Shown: positions 5,855 through 7,909 of the stretch, in pieces
Numbering within the stretch: position 1 is the stretch's first letter
Layout of the letters: each line of letters begins with the position of its first letter
Assembly (NCBI GenBank): GCA_020200675.1
Contig: JAIVIG010000309.1
Span: 1 to 7,909 of the forward strand
From: Actinomycetota bacterium
GTDB taxonomy: Bacteria; Actinomycetota; Rubrobacteria; Rubrobacterales; Rubrobacteraceae
Direction of reading: 5' to 3'
Length of the DNA stretch: 7,909 bases
Made by a program: the position numbers and the translations under genes
Notes under the pieces: generated by a model
What the model saw: the letters and a program-made list of their open reading frames with translations, nothing else
What the model was told of the DNA's origin: nothing
Database searches by the model: none

Positions 5855-6886
5855 TTGCTGCGGGATACTTTAGGAAAAGCCGCGGCTGGCGAACACCTCT
5901 CCGCCGGCGAGTCCGAGCGGGCGCTCGAAGAGATCATGTCAGGCACCGTCAACCCGGCGGTTACGGCGGCCCTGTTGACCGCCCTGCGGATGCGGGGCGA
6001 GTCCGTCGGGGAGATAGTCGGCTTCGCCCGCGCCATGCGCCGCTTCTCCGAGAGAGTCGCAGCTCCCGAGGACGTTGTCGATACCTGCGGCACCGGTGGT
6101 GACGCGAAAGGAACCATCAACGTCTCGACGGCGGCGGCGTTCGTGGCGCGGGGAGCTGGCGTCGTGATCGCCAAACACGGCAACCGGGCCGCCACGAGCC
6201 AGGCCGGCTCGGCTGACGTCCTCGAAGCACTCGGGGCCGAGATAGGGCTCGGGCCGGAGGAAGTAGGCCGGTGCATAGAGGAGGTCGGGATCGGGTTTAT
6301 GTTCGCCCGCACCCACCATCCGGCGATGCGCCACGTCGCCCCCGTGCGGGCCGAGCTGCCCTTCAGGACCGTCTTCAACCTGCTGGGTCCCCTGACCAAC
6401 CCGGCCGGGGCCAGGCGGCAGCTCGTCGGCGTCTTCCACGGCGACTACGTCCGGCCGGTGGCCGAGGCCCTGCGGGAGCTCGGCGCCGAGAAGGCGCTCG
6501 TCGTACACGGGACCGACGGCCTCGACGAGATCACCGTGACCGCCCCGACCCTCGCGGCGGAGGTCTCCGACGGCACCGTCACGGAGTACGAGATCTCACC
6601 GGAACAGTTCGGCCTCTCTCGCCACGCCCCCGACGGCCTGCTCGGCGGCGACGCTCACCTGAACGCCCGCGTCCTGCGCGACGTCCTCTCCGGCGAGGAG
6701 ACGGGCGCCGCCCGAGACGTGATCCTGCTGAACGCCGGCGCTGCCGTCTACGTCTCCGGCGAGAAGACCATCGAAGAAGGCGTCAGCCTCGCCGAAGAAT
6801 CCATAGCCAGCGGGGCCGCCGCGAAGGCACTAGAAAACTTTGTCCGCGCGACCCGCCGCCTGTCAGGAGTCGGAGGCGCCGTATGA
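5855..6886 (+). CDS. trpD: Anthranilate phosphoribosyltransferase
   Basis: The product is 343 residues, typical for the family. It transfers phosphoribose from PRPP to anthranilate, the second committed step of tryptophan synthesis, in the cytosol. A helical N-terminal domain (1-70) precedes the PRPP-binding loop DTCGTGGD (76-83), the NVST stretch (89-92), KHGNRAATSQAGSADVLEAL (107-126, anthranilate and Mg/PRPP site), FARTHHPAMRHVAPVR (150-165), RTVFNLLGPLTNPA (171-184) and GTDGLDEIT (219-227, metal-binding acidic pair). All key motifs are intact. The start is TTG 5855, four bases after the trpG stop; the GGAGG at 5841-5845, inside the last trpG codons, is nine bases upstream and supports it. 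The stop overlaps the trpC start as ATGA, implying coupled translation. AELPFRT stands where many homologues have an ELG.RT form, a mild variation. The assignment is secure. Confidence 0.97.
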   Translation: MLRDTLGKAAAGEHLSAGESERALEEIMSGTVNPAVTAALLTALRMRGESVGEIVGFARAMRRFSERVAAPEDVVDTCGTGGDAKGTINVSTAAAFVARGAGVVIAKHGNRAATSQAGSADVLEALGAEIGLGPEEVGRCIEEVGIGFMFARTHHPAMRHVAPVRAELPFRTVFNLLGPLTNPAGARRQLVGVFHGDYVRPVAEALRELGAEKALVVHGTDGLDEITVTAPTLAAEVSDGTVTEYEISPEQFGLSRHAPDGLLGGDAHLNARVLRDVLSGEETGAARDVILLNAGAAVYVSGEKTIEEGVSLAEESIASGAAAKALENFVRATRRLSGVGGAV

Positions 6887-7653
6887 GCGACCGCCCGACC
6901 GTCCTCGACGAGCTCGCCGCCGCTGCGCTCGCCCGTGCCAAAGAACTACGAGCCCGTACCGACCTCGACAACCTCTACCAGGAGGCGCTCCTCTTCGAGA
7001 AGCGCGACTTCGCCGCCGCGCTCAGAACCCCCGGCCTCTCCGTGATCTCCGAGATAAAGCGGGCCTCCCCCTCTGTCGGGTTCATAAGCGACGCCGACCC
7101 CGCGGCGTGGGCCGCCCGATACGAGGCCGAGGGCGCCTCCTGCCTCTCCGTCCTCACCGAGCCCGACCGCTTCAAAGGTTCCCTCGAAGACCTCGACGCC
7201 GCCCGCCACCGCGTCGCCCTCCCCGTTATACGCAAGGATTTCACTGTCGACAAGGCGCAGGTGCTCGAAGCTGGCACGCGCGCCGACGCAGTACTCCTCA
7301 TCGCCGCCCTCTTCGACGCCGCCTCGCTCGCCCGCTACATCTCTCTGGCCGTCGAGCTCGGCCTCACACCGCTCGTCGAGGTCCACGACGAGGCCGAGGC
7401 GGACCTCGCGCTCGAGTCCGGCGCGCAGGTTATAGGAGTCAACAATCGCGACCTGCGGGACTTCACCGTAGACCTCGGCACCTTCGAGAGGCTTGCCAGC
7501 AAGCTGGCGGGAGCGACGCTCGTCGCCGAGAGCGGCGTGAAGGCTCCCCAGGACGCCCGGCGCTTGCGAGATGCCGGTGCTGACGCGGTGCTGGTCGGGG
7601 AGGCTGCGATGCGGGAGCCTTCGCTCGTCGCCAAACTCTCCGCGCTGGCTTAA
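6883..7653 (+). CDS. trpC: Indole-3-glycerol phosphate synthase
   Basis: The product is 256 residues, the length of a monofunctional TIM-barrel enzyme with no fused TrpF. It closes the indole ring of carboxyphenylamino-deoxyribulose phosphate with loss of CO2 and water, giving indole-3-glycerol phosphate. Active-site motifs by position are VISEIKRASPS (Glu57, Lys59), SVLTEPDRFKGSLEDL (89-104), LPVIRKDFTVDKAQV with the catalytic Lys118, LVEVHDE (Glu166), GVNNRDL (Asn187), VAESGVK (Glu216, Ser217) and GADAVLVGEAAM (232-243, phosphate binding). These match the residues defined in the Sulfolobus enzyme with small offsets. ATG 6883 overlaps the trpD stop as ATGA, and GGAGG lies six to seven bases upstream. 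The same frame stays open far upstream into trpD, but that part is Arg/Pro-rich frame shadow. The usual next genes trpB/trpA do not follow within 256 bases. Confidence 0.97.
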   Translation: MSDRPTVLDELAAAALARAKELRARTDLDNLYQEALLFEKRDFAAALRTPGLSVISEIKRASPSVGFISDADPAAWAARYEAEGASCLSVLTEPDRFKGSLEDLDAARHRVALPVIRKDFTVDKAQVLEAGTRADAVLLIAALFDAASLARYISLAVELGLTPLVEVHDEAEADLALESGAQVIGVNNRDLRDFTVDLGTFERLASKLAGATLVAESGVKAPQDARRLRDAGADAVLVGEAAMREPSLVAKLSALA

Positions 7654-7762
7654 CAACAGACTACGGAGGCTACCAGGCTGCGCCTTCGGAGATCCGCTGT
7701 TCTATGAAGTCGAGTCGTCCGATATGCCCTTACGAGGCGTAGCAGCCTGGAAGATCCAGCGC
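7642..7762. repeat. Nested inverted repeats spanning the trpC end and downstream region
   Basis: An outer pair GCGCTGG (7642-7648) / CCAGCGC (7756-7762) encloses an inner pair CCAGGCTGC (7673-7681) / GCAGCCTGG (7742-7750). The inner pair can extend by GCC/GGC (7682-7684 with 7736-7738) past a three-base bulge. Both arms are perfect and properly nested, so the RNA could fold into one long bent stem. The outer left arm lies in the last trpC codons. It might form the 3' end of the trp transcript or belong to a structured RNA; no T-tract follows. Confidence 0.4.
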
Positions 7763-7909
7763 CAAAGCCTGAAGACTACTCGATACCCTCACGCATACCC
7801 ATCTACTCCTGAGGGTGTGGTTGAGGTAGACAACATAGCGGCAGATTCCCGAGTTTCTCCAACAGCGAAAGCGCCAGACTTATTACGCTCGCTCTCCCCC
7901 AGGCCACGA
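7654..7909. other. Downstream region without a recognisable gene
   Basis: This stretch is about 55% GC, clearly below the roughly 70% of the neighbouring trpC segment, and no confident gene is visible. It holds the nested inverted repeats above and a stem ACCCTCA (7785-7791) / TGAGGGT (7810-7816). One plus frame (from 7655) stays open to the window edge, with an in-frame ATG at 7724 but no ribosome site and AT-rich third positions. On the minus strand, a 34-codon frame enters from the edge and stops at 7803-7805 next to that stem, so it could be the tail of a convergent gene. Neither translation is recognisable. Confidence 0.5.

Noticed and set aside
6271..6882. N-terminal extension of trpC by about 204 codons, apparently a TrpD-TrpC overlap or fusion
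   Set aside because: The extra part lies inside trpD in another frame, is Arg/Pro-rich and lacks domains, and ATG 6883 has a good ribosome site and an ATGA overlap.
7701..7740. Short 12-codon peptide frame after trpC
   Set aside because: It has no correctly spaced ribosome site and no recognisable sequence.
7654..7909. T-box, SRP RNA, RNase P RNA, tmRNA or tRNA
   Set aside because: None of the conserved core sequences of these RNAs could be found, and no cloverleaf or T-loop motif is visible.

Overview
The window comes from a high-GC bacterium, most likely an actinobacterium and possibly Rubrobacter-like. This is inferred from GC-rich third codon positions, GTG/TTG starts, short intergenic gaps, an apparently leaderless promoter and the general look of the proteins. 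No rRNA or marker gene is present to confirm it. There are eight coding sequences: one cut off at the left edge, four on the minus strand and three on the plus strand.

Region 1 (1-295): the last ~51 codons of a MalG-type sugar ABC-transporter permease (+), then a ~140-base convergent junction holding three consecutive hairpins.

Region 2 (296-5060, minus strand, read from right to left): a six-helix membrane protein of unknown function, an ornithine cyclodeaminase/mu-crystallin family enzyme, and two paralogous SPFH (stomatin/prohibitin/flotillin-like) membrane proteins whose genes overlap by 4 bases. All four face the same way with gaps of 53, 99 and -4 bases, so they may form one operon. 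A candidate promoter lies before the first gene, and a dyad lies before the SPFH pair. The SPFH pair is the least ordinary content. Both proteins carry a short PVVIP motif just before a two-helix membrane hairpin, then an SPFH domain and a coiled coil, which suggests a hetero-oligomeric cytosol-facing scaffold.

Region 3 (5061-5286): a divergent intergenic region with a minus-strand promoter for region 2 and an extended -10 promoter placed so close to trpG that its mRNA would be leaderless or nearly so.

Region 4 (5287-7653, plus strand): trpG-trpD-trpC, encoding the glutamine amidotransferase subunit of anthranilate synthase, anthranilate phosphoribosyltransferase and indole-3-glycerol phosphate synthase. 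These are consecutive steps of tryptophan biosynthesis. trpE, trpF, trpB and trpA are not in the window.

Region 5 (7654-7909): about 256 bases of lower GC (roughly 55% against about 70% in trpC) with nested inverted repeats and no recognisable gene. It may be a convergent junction, a leader or degraded sequence.

I see no CRISPR array, tRNA, rRNA, insertion sequence or phage gene.
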